Made by a program: the position numbers and the translations under genes. From Methanolacinia petrolearia DSM 11571 (GTDB taxonomy: Archaea; Halobacteriota; Methanomicrobia; Methanomicrobiales; Methanomicrobiaceae): 64,000 nt of DNA. Positions 53,254 through 61,927 of the stretch are shown piece by piece. The notes under the pieces are model-generated. The model saw only the letters and a list, made by a program, of their open reading frames with translations, was not told where the DNA came from and made no database searches. Position 1 is the stretch's first letter, and every line of letters begins with the position of its first letter. Where the stretch lies: the NCBI RefSeq assembly GCF_000147875.1, contig NC_014507.1:1860001-1924000 (forward strand). The letters are read 5' to 3'.

Positions 53254-53593
53254 TACTAATATGGCTCTTCCCTAATCTGTGCGAAAAGCAAGTTTCACAA
53301 TTTTTGGCAACCCCTCGCCGCGAGCCGCACAGCAGGCTCGCGGATCGGCCCCGACCCCGGGGCCTCTCAACAATGACGATAGCCACTCAGGAGATAGACA
53401 AGTATCCCCTGAGCAGCAAAACGCGGTAAATTGGCGTGTACAGAATAAATGTCACACAGACAGCTCTATTCAACAGCTCAGGGGACCCTTGCCGGTTCCC
53501 TGAGCGTGCCGTGAGATGAGTATCTTAAGGCAAGGCCCCTGGGCAGGGGCCGTCCGGCGGTTCGGCCGCCGGTGCCGGGGTTGCCTGAGTAAG
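53253..53593 (+). ncRNA. R2 putative structured RNA, copy 2
   Basis: The core (53306-53585, 280 nt as in copy 1) is closed by the perfect nine-base pairing GGCAACCCC/GGGGTTGCC. Inner hairpins are CGCGAGCC/GGCTCGCG, GGCCCCGAC/CCGGGGCC, GCTCAGGGGACC/GGTTCCCTGAGC, GGCCCCT/AGGGGCC and CCGGCGG/CCGCCGG. Relative to copy 1, CGCGAACC/GGTTCGCG, CCAGCGG/CCGCTGG and GGCCCTT/AAGGCC change on both strands. CCTTGCC in one apical loop is complementary to GGCAAGG further on, a possible pseudoknot. A TATA-like ATTTTAAATC about 30 bp upstream sits in the end of the acyltransferase gene. Confidence 0.72.
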
Positions 53594-53679
53594 CTTTGGA
53601 TACAATATCCAAAAGTATGTCAGGATATGTACTCTCCCGAAATTATTTCCCCACGTGAAACAACGAAGATCAATTAATA

Positions 53680-54297
53680 TTACACGACCCTGCCGGTCGT
53701 CGAAAGTTCGATTCCTTTATTCAGGATATTATACGGGAACACTCTTTTAGGCAGATCCAGCCCTTTGATCTTATTTACCTGGAGATTTCGCTCGATTTCG
53801 TTCCCGTGTATGCTGAGATTAAGAGTAAAGATGGTGTCGCAGTTCCTTTTGATCAATATCTCTTCATAAGCGGAATGAATTCCGGTATACATTATAAGGA
53901 GAATATTTCCACCCTCTTTCCTAACCTTTCCTGATACTTCATTAAGGAACCCGATGATATCATCAATGCCGTATTTTAAAAGCATCGTAGAGAGAGAATC
54001 GACGACGACCCATTTACCTGTCATATTCGCTGAAATCTCCCCGGGGTTCATCTTCCCGGCGTCCGCCATGCCAGCTTCAACCGCCGAATCAAACATGAAA
54101 TAGGAACTTTTACCTGAGTCGTCTGCCTTCCAGAACTGTTTTGACAATTTTTCGATACCAGTCAGAGGATCACACATTACCAGGATCAGGGAGCCCGCGG
54201 GAATGCCCCCGTCAAGCTGAAAATCAAGCCCGTCAATACCGCTTGAAAGGCTTTTTACTTTGCTGATATCAGGTATCTCCTCTATTCCGTTTGACAT
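53680..54297 (-). CDS. KaiC-like (HTR-type) protein with degenerate P-loop
   Basis: This 205-residue RecA-superfamily protein starts SSGIDGLDFQLDGGIPAGSLILVMCDPLTGIEKLSKQF. The Walker A would be expected after LILVMC, but DPLTGIEKL lacks the GxxxxGKS/T consensus; Walker B (KWVVVDSLSTM near 106) remains. Such proteins are common in methanogens and haloarchaea and are often linked to sensory or gas vesicle (GvpD-like) functions. Loss of the P-loop makes ATP hydrolysis unlikely. It is probably monocistronic. Confidence 0.75.
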   Translation of the reverse strand: MSNGIEEIPDISKVKSLSSGIDGLDFQLDGGIPAGSLILVMCDPLTGIEKLSKQFWKADDSGKSSYFMFDSAVEAGMADAGKMNPGEISANMTGKWVVVDSLSTMLLKYGIDDIIGFLNEVSGKVRKEGGNILLIMYTGIHSAYEEILIKRNCDTIFTLNLSIHGNEIERNLQVNKIKGLDLPKRVFPYNILNKGIELSTTGRVV

Positions 54298-54346
54298 CAG
54301 TACAAGGTGTGTTTTTAATATTAAAAAGATATTTATAAAAAGTACT

Positions 54347-55870
54347 TCAGTTATTTCCGCAGTATCTCTCTACGAGTTCACGCCGGAGCAGTTTCCATCC
54401 GCTGACTCTTGGTAGTGAATCCACGACATAGTATTCCCTGGGGACCTTATATCCCGCAAGACGCAAACGTGCAAATTCATCCATAGAAGACCTGTCGAAT
54501 TCATAACCCTCTTTTATCACGACTACGGCAACAGGAACCTCACCCCTGTGAATGTCGCTGCATCCGAACACAGCAATATCGTCGATAGCAGGATTTTCGA
54601 TCAATGCTTTTTCGACTTCTGTCGGGTATATCTTCCATCCCGACATGACGATCATATCCTTCTTCCTGTCGGTGATCGAGAGCATCCCGTCCTCGTCGAT
54701 ATGGCCTATGTCTCCTGTCAGGAACCAGCCGTCAGGCAGAAAAACCGACTTCGTCTCTTCTTCCATTCCCCAATATCCGCAGGCAACAGCCGGGCCCCTC
54801 AATGCAATCTCGCCGGTCTCCATGTGCTCAAGCTCTGTCGAGGGATCGTTGACATCGACAATCTTCAGCTCGCTGTACCCGACAGGTTTGCCCACGCTCC
54901 TGAATTCATCGGCATAACGATAATCTTCAGGCCGGATTGCAGTACCTGTTCCTACAACGATGGTCTCCGAAAGGCCGTATGCATTTACTACAGGTATTTT
55001 GAAACGGCTGTAGAACTCCTTCCAGATGGCATGGTGGAGCGGCCCCCCTCCGCTGATCATCTCCCTTGCGCTCTTCAGCCGATCCTCGGTTCCGGGAGGG
55101 GTCTTCAGCAGCGAATGGATTACCGGCGGCATACCTGCAACTACGGTTGCAGAATATCTCTCGATAAGATCGATATATTTCCCGAGTTCGAATTTCTCCA
55201 TTACAACCCAGGTGGCACCGGCCCTTAATGCGGATATACCCCATGAAACCCCAACGTGAGCCATCGGGTAGATGCCGAGATAGACATCATCCTCATAATA
55301 ACTAAGAACATCACATTCGGCATCCATTGCCGAGATCCAGTTGCCGTGAGAAAGCATTGCACCCTTCTGCTTCCCCGTGGTTCCGGATGTATACTGAAGC
55401 TGGCAGAGATCATTGAAATCGCAGTCGACAGGACGGACCAGGCATTCGGCATTCGATAACATTTCATTCCATTCCTCACTGCCCATAACATAACTGCGGA
55501 CATTCGGGCCGTTGGATAATGCTTCATTCACCGAATCTGAACCGCTTATATCGGAGATTATCGCTTTCGCACCTGAATTTTCAAGCATATACCTGACTTC
55601 GGCCGGTTTGAGAACAATATTCAAAGGAACTGCAACAGCTCCTATTCTCCAGATTGCCAGGTAAAAAATCAGGTAATCCGGGGAGGAAGGGAGATATATG
55701 CAGACCCTGTCACCTTTTTCAATTCCCCCTGAGACCAGAATCCTCGAGTAACGGTTCACAGCTTCAAAGAGATCCCCGTATGTCAGGGAGGTATTTTGCG
55801 AAGGGCATATGAGTGCCGGTTTATCCTTTAATCTTAGGTTATTATCGATAAATGTGGTGCAATTTGGCAA
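54347..55870 (-). CDS. AMP-dependent acyl-CoA synthetase/ligase
   Basis: This 507-residue adenylate-forming enzyme has LQYTSGTTGKQKGAMLSHGN (A3/P-loop, near 160), NAYGLSETIVVGTG, GWFLTGDIGHIDEDGMLSITDRKKDMIVMSGWKIYPTEVEKALIENPAIDD (A7-A8) and the A10-like Lys in PRVSGWKLLRREL. It forms an acyl-adenylate and then, in most members, a CoA thioester. The substrate, probably a fatty or aromatic acid, is not visible. Monocistronic. Confidence 0.88.
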   Translation of the reverse strand: MPNCTTFIDNNLRLKDKPALICPSQNTSLTYGDLFEAVNRYSRILVSGGIEKGDRVCIYLPSSPDYLIFYLAIWRIGAVAVPLNIVLKPAEVRYMLENSGAKAIISDISGSDSVNEALSNGPNVRSYVMGSEEWNEMLSNAECLVRPVDCDFNDLCQLQYTSGTTGKQKGAMLSHGNWISAMDAECDVLSYYEDDVYLGIYPMAHVGVSWGISALRAGATWVVMEKFELGKYIDLIERYSATVVAGMPPVIHSLLKTPPGTEDRLKSAREMISGGGPLHHAIWKEFYSRFKIPVVNAYGLSETIVVGTGTAIRPEDYRYADEFRSVGKPVGYSELKIVDVNDPSTELEHMETGEIALRGPAVACGYWGMEEETKSVFLPDGWFLTGDIGHIDEDGMLSITDRKKDMIVMSGWKIYPTEVEKALIENPAIDDIAVFGCSDIHRGEVPVAVVVIKEGYEFDRSSMDEFARLRLAGYKVPREYYVVDSLPRVSGWKLLRRELVERYCGNN

Positions 55871-55955
55871 TATTCATCCTCCGACAGATATTCAGTAAAT
55901 TCAATGTATATTTTTGTTCATTGATGTAAAAAGATTAATGGATTGAGAAAAATGG

Positions 55956-58496
55956 TTACTGGTATTCGACAGGCTGGACCTGCCGTGGGAGGCCGCCCTT
56001 GAAATACGTCCGGATATTCTCGTACTGCTCGCGCAGTCTCTCGTTCATCATAGGATGGACCTTTTTGAGAGCTGATTTGAAGTGAGACTCATCAACGGAT
56101 GACTTCCCGTCTCTCATCGCAAACATCGCAGCCTCCCTGCACAGCAGCTCAAGATCCGAGCCGACGTACCCGGAGCTGAGCGCAGCAATCTTATCGATAA
56201 GCTCGTCCCTCTCCGGATCTTTGAGATACAACGCATTCTTACTTAAGAGATCGACGATAAGTTTCCTTCTTTTATAAACCGGGATTGAAATTGTGCTCTG
56301 CTGATTCTCCGCATCCAGGAATCCCTTTAATTCATCAGCCGAAATCTGCCTGTTTGGCATGATATCCTTCTTTTTGCTGAGGTTCTTAAATGCCTCCTCA
56401 AAGAACCTCTCCTCGCCGGATTTAGTCGATTCGATTATCTTGTCGAGAGCTGAGCCCTCTATCGGCATGAAACGGGTATGGATCTGGAGGATTCTCTTCC
56501 GCGAGGCCTCGTCAGGCTCCCCGACATACACCAGGCGATCAAATCTTCCTGCACGGAGTAGCGCTGGATCGATCATATCCGGGCGGTTTGTAGCCCCCAT
56601 AATGACGACGCCACGCATATCCTCCAGCCCGTCGAATTCTGTCAGGATCTGGTTTACAACACTCTCCATTACATGCGAGTCGGACCCTCTTCCGCGCACG
56701 GGGGTAAGGGAGTCCAGTTCGTCAAAGAAGATGATGGACGGTGAGACCTGCCTTGCCTTCCTGAAAATTTCACGCACGGCCCTCTCGCTTTCACCCACCC
56801 ATTTTGACAACAGTTGCGGACCTCTTACAGGGATGAAATTCGCACCGCTCTCATTTGCAACGGCTTTGGCTATGAGGGTCTTTCCCGTTCCGGGCGGTCC
56901 GTACAGGAGGACTCCTCTCGGCGGCTCAATGCCGAGGTCTTCAAAGCGGCCGGGCTTCGTGAGTGGGTACTCGACAGCCTCGCGCACCTCTTCCTTCTCC
57001 TTCTGGAGACCCCCTACATCATTCCAGTGAACATGGGAAACCTCAAGGAACACCTCGCGCATCGCACTGGGATTGATATCCTTTAAGGCGTTATGGAAAT
57101 CCTCCACCCTGATCTCCATCGATTCGAGGATCTCCTGCGAGATCTCCTCTATCTCAAGGTCGATATCGGGCAGGTATCTCCTCAGGGCGCGCAACGCTGC
57201 CTCCCTGGCAAGTGCTGCAAGATCGGCGCCCACGAATCCGGTAGTAAGCGAAGAAAATTCCTTCAGCAGGTTCTCCCTGCTGCGGGACATTTCACTCTCA
57301 AGGCTCTTGAGTTCCTCTTCAAGCTCATCCTTCTCAAGGCCCGAACTCTCATCGATCTTCTTCCTGACCTCGATTATCCTCTTCTCCCCTTCCGTCGGCA
57401 TCCCGCGTACATGAATTCTCAGAATTTCAAGGCGGTCGGATTCATCGGGCGGTCCGATCTCGATCTCCCTGTCGAACCTGCCGGGTCTTCTCAGAGCGGG
57501 ATCTATTGCATCAAGACGGTTCGTAGCTCCGATTACGACGACCTGTCCTCTCTCCTCAAGGCCGTCCATCATGGTCAGGAGCTGCGCAACAACTCTTCTC
57601 TCGACCTCTCCGGTTACATCCTCACGCCGGGGAGCTATCGAATCAAGTTCGTCGATAAAAATTATCGAAGGGGCATTATCCTCGGCCTCGTCGAAAATCT
57701 CCCTGAGCCTCTGCTCGCTTTCGCCGTAATATTTGGATATGACTTCAGGGCCCGCTATTGAGATAAAATGTGCACCGCTCTCGTTGGCTACAGCCTTTGC
57801 TATGAGAGTCTTCCCGGTTCCGGGAGGGCCGTACAGGAGGACACCTTTCGGCGGATCGATCCCGAGCTTCCTGAACAGTTCCGGATGCCTCATAGGAAGC
57901 TCGATCGTCTCCCTTACATCCTGAAGTTCCCCTTTGAGACCGCCGATATCCTCGTATGATATCAGTTTGATGCCTTCAAATCCCTCGGCAGGCTTGTCTG
58001 AAAATTCGACATCTGTCTCCTTAGAAATAATCACAGACTCTTCGGGTTCGATACTTACTACCTTGAAAGCAACGGTTTGGGGCTGCATAAAAGGCAGGCC
58101 GGCAAGAACAGGTACACGATCCCCCTTGCATACCGGGAAATCGATAAGCTTGGTCACAGCATTATTGTAATTTATCGGAAGTTGTTTTGGAAGATCCTCG
58201 GGTGGTGCAAGAACGACCCTCTTTGCCGCCACTACATTTTCAACAGCATCGATCTCCACCTTTTCACCAATGCTGATGCCTGCATTTGCCCGGATGAAAC
58301 TATCTATTCTGATCTTATTCTTATTCCAGTCATTGACCATCTGGCGCCATACTTTTGCAACAGTCCGCCTTTTTCCATTTATATATATTAGATCCCCTGG
58401 AGAAAGGTGAAGCTGGAGCATTGTTTCGGGATCGAGCCTGGCACGTCCGGTTCCCTGATCCTCAGGATAAGCGCTGTCGACTTTCAGATTTATCAT
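55956..58496 (-). CDS. Cdc48/VCP-type AAA ATPase with extra insertions
   Basis: This 846-residue protein has an N-terminal substrate-adaptor domain (1-180), and D1 and D2 AAA domains, each with [18 protein letters not shown] (Walker A). Walker B is [12 protein letters not shown] in D1 and [12 protein letters not shown] in D2; Arg-finger motifs are intact. Archaeal homologues unfold proteins for the proteasome. Unusual: a coiled insertion of about 40 residues ([20 protein letters not shown] region, near 375-415) in D1 and one of about 80 at the matching position in D2 ([15 protein letters not shown] to [12 protein letters not shown]). This makes it longer than most archaeal Cdc48. Confidence 0.94.
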   Translation of the reverse strand: MINLKVDSAYPEDQGTGRARLDPETMLQLHLSPGDLIYINGKRRTVAKVWRQMVNDWNKNKIRIDSFIRANAGISIGEKVEIDAVENVVAAKRVVLAPPEDLPKQLPINYNNAVTKLIDFPVCKGDRVPVLAGLPFMQPQTVAFKVVSIEPEESVIISKETDVEFSDKPAEGFEGIKLISYEDIGGLKGELQDVRETIELPMRHPELFRKLGIDPPKGVLLYGPPGTGKTLIAKAVANESGAHFISIAGPEVISKYYGESEQRLREIFDEAEDNAPSIIFIDELDSIAPRREDVTGEVERRVVAQLLTMMDGLEERGQVVVIGATNRLDAIDPALRRPGRFDREIEIGPPDESDRLEILRIHVRGMPTEGEKRIIEVRKKIDESSGLEKDELEEELKSLESEMSRSRENLLKEFSSLTTGFVGADLAALAREAALRALRRYLPDIDLEIEEISQEILESMEIRVEDFHNALKDINPSAMREVFLEVSHVHWNDVGGLQKEKEEVREAVEYPLTKPGRFEDLGIEPPRGVLLYGPPGTGKTLIAKAVANESGANFIPVRGPQLLSKWVGESERAVREIFRKARQVSPSIIFFDELDSLTPVRGRGSDSHVMESVVNQILTEFDGLEDMRGVVIMGATNRPDMIDPALLRAGRFDRLVYVGEPDEASRKRILQIHTRFMPIEGSALDKIIESTKSGEERFFEEAFKNLSKKKDIMPNRQISADELKGFLDAENQQSTISIPVYKRRKLIVDLLSKNALYLKDPERDELIDKIAALSSGYVGSDLELLCREAAMFAMRDGKSSVDESHFKSALKKVHPMMNERLREQYENIRTYFKGGLPRQVQPVEYQ

Positions 58497-58549
58497 AAAC
58501 TCACCTTAACACAAGATATTATGTAATTACGTATAAGTACATGTTACAT

Positions 58550-59716
58550 ATGCGTATCCTTGTATTTGATCCCTTTCACGGAGCGGCAGGCGATATGATC
58601 ACCGGTTCGCTCCTTGACCTCGGCGCAGACAAAGAGAGTGTAATAAAGGTGATGTCCTCGGTTGTTGCGCCGCCAGGGATCGACAGGGTAAAAAGGTGCG
58701 GCATATCTGCAATAGGAATTCAGACCAACTCGGGTCATTCACACAGAACCCTGGAAGAGGTTCTGGAGATCGTTGAAAAGGCCGATGCACCGAAAAATGC
58801 AATAGAGATGGCCAAACGGGTGTTCAAAAGACTGGCGGCAGGAGAGGGAGAGATCCACGGGGAAAATCCTCATTTCCACGAAGTGGGTGCGGATGATGCA
58901 ATTGCCGATGTCCTCGGTGCATGCACCGCTTTTTGCTCACTTAATATCGATGCCACAGCAGTCCTGCCCGTTGCAACGGGGAGGGGCTATATCAAATCCG
59001 CCCACGGCAGTTACCCTAATCCCGCTCCTGCAACACTTGCAATATTAAAAAACGGAAATATTCCCGTAAAAATCACTGATGACGAATCCGAATTGTGTAC
59101 TCCCACCGGGGCCGCCCTCCTGGCCGAATTCAGATCAAAGGAGAGTCCTGACATCACAGGCCCTGTAAAAGCCATAGGATACGGGGCGGGAAAAAGAGAC
59201 CCGGAAGACACGCCGAACGTATTAAGGACATTTATAGTTGAATCCGAAGTTCTCAACCATGACGTGATAGAGATCCTGGAGACAAATGTCGACGATGCGA
59301 CCGGGGAACTCATCTCGCATGTTATACAGAGACTTCTGGAAGCAGGAGCATCCGATGCATGTGCAATCCCTGTAATAATGAAGAAAGGCAGGCCGGGATA
59401 CCTGATGAAGGTGATAAGCAAAAGCCATGATACCCACAGGTTTATTGAAATACTCTCGGAAGAACTGGGGACGCTTGGTATCAGGCACATGCAGAATATC
59501 CACAGATCGATATTGGAAAGGGAGATCGTAGAGGTCTCTTTTCCCTATGAAAATTCCACGTACAATATAAGAGTAAAAGTGGGTTACATCAATGGAACGC
59601 CGGTCACAGTCAAGGCCGAATACGAGGATTTAAAAAAGGCATCCGCATCCTGTAAACTCCCCCTGAAGACGATAGCACGATATGCGGAAGACAAGGCATT
59701 GAAAGATATAGAATAA
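58550..59716 (+). CDS. larC: LarC-type nickel insertion protein
   Basis: This protein of about 388 residues starts MRILVFDPFHGAAGDMITGSLLDLG and contains PHFHEVGADDAIADVLGACTAF (His-rich metal site), ELCTPTGAALLAEF, ETNVDDATGELISHVIQRLLEAGASDA, then KKGRPGYLMKVI. It is the LarC family (TIGR00299), which inserts nickel into the pyridinium pincer cofactor of lactate racemase. LarA, LarB and LarE are not in the window, so the recipient enzyme is unknown. The ATG at 58541 would add three residues. AT-rich DNA before it fits a leaderless start. Confidence 0.88.
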   Translation: MRILVFDPFHGAAGDMITGSLLDLGADKESVIKVMSSVVAPPGIDRVKRCGISAIGIQTNSGHSHRTLEEVLEIVEKADAPKNAIEMAKRVFKRLAAGEGEIHGENPHFHEVGADDAIADVLGACTAFCSLNIDATAVLPVATGRGYIKSAHGSYPNPAPATLAILKNGNIPVKITDDESELCTPTGAALLAEFRSKESPDITGPVKAIGYGAGKRDPEDTPNVLRTFIVESEVLNHDVIEILETNVDDATGELISHVIQRLLEAGASDACAIPVIMKKGRPGYLMKVISKSHDTHRFIEILSEELGTLGIRHMQNIHRSILEREIVEVSFPYENSTYNIRVKVGYINGTPVTVKAEYEDLKKASASCKLPLKTIARYAEDKALKDIE

Positions 59717-59729
59717 TCCCGGATGTTCT

Positions 59730-60410
59730 ATGCAGGAAGACAAGATAAATACAGGATCACCCGAATTCGACGATCTTATCGGGGGAGGCCTTGAAAAAAA
59801 AATGATCACGCAGGTATATGGTGAGCCCGCAAGCGGAAAAAGCACAATATGCCTGATGACTGCAATAGAACAACTCAAAGCCGGAAAAAAAGTCATATAC
59901 ATCGATACCGAAGGATTTTCAGTTGAAAGATTCAGGCAGATTGCAGGCGAAGATAACCAAACTCTTGCAGAAGATCTTATAATCTTCGAACCGGTCGATT
60001 TCGACCTGCAGGGACTAATGATCGGGGAATGCGACAAATTACTGAAGACTGAAACCGATATCGGCCTGATAGTACTTGATTCGGCTACTGCGTTATACAG
60101 GGTTGAGGGAGGGCGATCCGGCGAGAGCCAGAGAAAACTGGGCAGCCAGATGATCAGGCTGCTCGGCTTTGCACGCAGGTACGACATTCCCGTCCTTGTA
60201 TCAAATCAGGTGTTTATGGATATTGACCAGAATGCAGTCTCCGGCCTGGGGGGAACATCTCTGAGGCATATCTCAAAGGTAATAATAAGACTTGAAAAAA
60301 AGAACGGATCAAGGACAGCTTTTCTTGAAAAGCACAGGTCTAAAAAAGAAGGAGATTTTCTGGATTTTATTATTGAAGAAAAGGGAATCAGGCCCATATC
60401 CGGCCTGTAA
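59730..60410 (+). CDS. radB: DNA repair/recombination protein RadB
   Basis: This 226-residue RecA/RadA paralogue has Walker A YGEPASGKSTICL near residue 30 and Walker B IGLIVLDSATALYR near 112; the N-terminal HhH domain of RadA is missing, which defines RadB. L2-loop-like text IDQNAVSGLGGTSLRHISK is present. RadB is thought to modulate RadA filaments in homologous recombination. It follows larC by 13 bp; its 3' end overlaps the convergent dapF by 23 bp. Confidence 0.92.
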   Translation: MQEDKINTGSPEFDDLIGGGLEKKMITQVYGEPASGKSTICLMTAIEQLKAGKKVIYIDTEGFSVERFRQIAGEDNQTLAEDLIIFEPVDFDLQGLMIGECDKLLKTETDIGLIVLDSATALYRVEGGRSGESQRKLGSQMIRLLGFARRYDIPVLVSNQVFMDIDQNAVSGLGGTSLRHISKVIIRLEKKNGSRTAFLEKHRSKKEGDFLDFIIEEKGIRPISGL

Positions 60411-61248
60411 AAACAGTCGCCGCCGGACCTTCCATAAAGGCAACATCCTCTTCCAGGTATATTACAAGAGGCCCGCCGACAGTATTCACCTTTACCCTGC
60501 TGCCGGTTTTTCCTAATTTATATGCTACGGCTGCACTTGCAGTCGAGCCTGTACCGCAGCTCAATGTCTCCGATTCAACGCCTCTTTCATATGTGCGGAT
60601 CGATATCTCGTCCTTCCCTGTTATCTCCACGAAATTGACATTCGCACCATTGGGGAACGATTCATGATACCTGATTGAAGGAGCAATCTCTTCGATCGAC
60701 AGTTTTTCAACCGAATCAACGAAGATGACTGCATGGGGGACACCGGTATTCACCGCATAAACATCATAGCCGTTGATCTTCCTGAGATATTCTCCCCCTC
60801 CCTTCGCCGGGATTTCGCTGCACTCATAGAGCACCTTTCCCATATCTATCTTCGCGATGAATTCATTATTCTCGTTATAGCCGAGTTCCACGGGCAGGTT
60901 TCCCGCAAGAGTTTCGACTACGCAGGTTTCCGTAATGTAATCGTTGTCATACGCGTACTTTACCAGACAGCGGATACCGTTTCCGCACATCTCGGCCTCG
61001 CTCTTGTCAGGCTGCATTATCCTCATCCTGATATTCGCCTTATCCGACTTCGAGAGAAACAGGACGCCGTCGGCGCCGATCCCAAACCGCCTGTCACAAT
61101 AAAGAGCTGCAAACTCGGCCTTCATAGGATCGGGAATTACCTCCCCGTCAGTCTCGTCGATTAGAATGAAATCGTTCCCATTTCCCTGGATCTTGACGAA
61201 TGGGATTACAAAGGCTTCTGATTCGTTATCTTCAGTATTATCCGGCAT
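60388..61248 (-). CDS. dapF: Diaminopimelate epimerase
   Basis: This 286-residue enzyme has both catalytic cysteines: EMCGNGIRCLVKYAY (near 88) and ETLSCGTGSTASAAVAYKLG (near 230), in the two pseudo-symmetric halves of the fold. It epimerises LL- to meso-diaminopimelate in lysine synthesis. The start gives KIQGNGNDFILIDETDG near residue 19, as in the family; the N-terminus is about 15 residues longer than usual. Confidence 0.95.
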   Translation of the reverse strand: MPDNTEDNESEAFVIPFVKIQGNGNDFILIDETDGEVIPDPMKAEFAALYCDRRFGIGADGVLFLSKSDKANIRMRIMQPDKSEAEMCGNGIRCLVKYAYDNDYITETCVVETLAGNLPVELGYNENNEFIAKIDMGKVLYECSEIPAKGGGEYLRKINGYDVYAVNTGVPHAVIFVDSVEKLSIEEIAPSIRYHESFPNGANVNFVEITGKDEISIRTYERGVESETLSCGTGSTASAAVAYKLGKTGSRVKVNTVGGPLVIYLEEDVAFMEGPAATVFTGRIWA

Positions 61249-61337
61249 AAACGACCCTGTTAAAATTACTTCATATCATATGACATAAAGCTGTTATTAA
61301 CTTTTTTAGGGCCTCTGATAAAAATAGATATTGGAGA

Positions 61338-61739
61338 TTACTCCCTTAGAACAACATTACTTTTTGCTGACTTCGCGCCGAAGAATTTCTTCGCGTACTC
61401 TACGACGTCTTCGGGATTATATTCCTTGCAGCTGAAGACATCGATATATGCAGCATTCGTCGAATTTGCGAAATGACCTGATATCAGCGATGTTTCGATC
61501 AGCTGTGTCATCGAATAACCTGCAACCTTGTCATTCGGACCGAAGTGCACAACTTCAGTCTCACCGAATCTCTTCATATCGATAAGATCGCAAAGTTCGA
61601 CAACGAACTGCTTTATTTTTCCTGCGTCCCTTATTGTATCCGGGTTGCATCCGTACAGGTCTACGTTTGTGGCGAGACCCCAAGCATTCTCCTCGGAGAA
61701 TGCATCCCTTGCTTTCTGAGCTTCAACATTCTTAACCAT
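61338..61739 (-). CDS. S-adenosylmethionine decarboxylase-like proenzyme
   Basis: This protein of about 133 residues resembles the small AdoMet decarboxylase family (SpeH): WGLATNVDLYGCNPDTIRD, FVVELCDLIDM, and AGYSMTQLIETSLISGHFANSTNAAYIDVFSCKEY. The usual Glu-Ser cleavage site that makes the pyruvoyl group may be represented by ETS in LIETSLISGHF, with a Thr between the Glu and Ser. It is either a real decarboxylase for polyamine synthesis or a specialised paralogue of methanogens. An extended GGAGGGAT ribosome site favours the ATG at 61739; GTG 61766 and ATG 61751 are alternatives. Confidence 0.72.
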   Translation of the reverse strand: MVKNVEAQKARDAFSEENAWGLATNVDLYGCNPDTIRDAGKIKQFVVELCDLIDMKRFGETEVVHFGPNDKVAGYSMTQLIETSLISGHFANSTNAAYIDVFSCKEYNPEDVVEYAKKFFGAKSAKSNVVLRE

Positions 61740-61927
61740 CCGGTTTTTCATCCCTCCGAACAGCACTAATTAGCCAAATATTTAAACTGCGTATAAACGG
61801 ATAAACCTTTTGCAAGCAACATAAAACCGCCCTTTTTTAAATCCGGATGTTTTAAACCCACAGAATCAATATTTGGCCAAATAAAGTCCAATATATTGAA
61901 ATTGGCGCGATTAAAATGGAAATAAAT

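Noticed and set aside
53253-53593. R2 as an IscB/TnpB-type omega RNA
   Set aside because: GGCTCTTC at the 5' boundary resembles the start of one omega RNA, but the remaining sequence does not, and no IscB, IsrB or TnpB gene is near either copy. Kept only as a remark.
54548-55228. 226-codon plus-strand frame
   Set aside because: It lies antisense to the acyl-CoA ligase and is explained by codon bias of that gene.
59630-60187. 185-codon minus-strand frame
   Set aside because: It lies antisense to larC and radB, both firmly identified.
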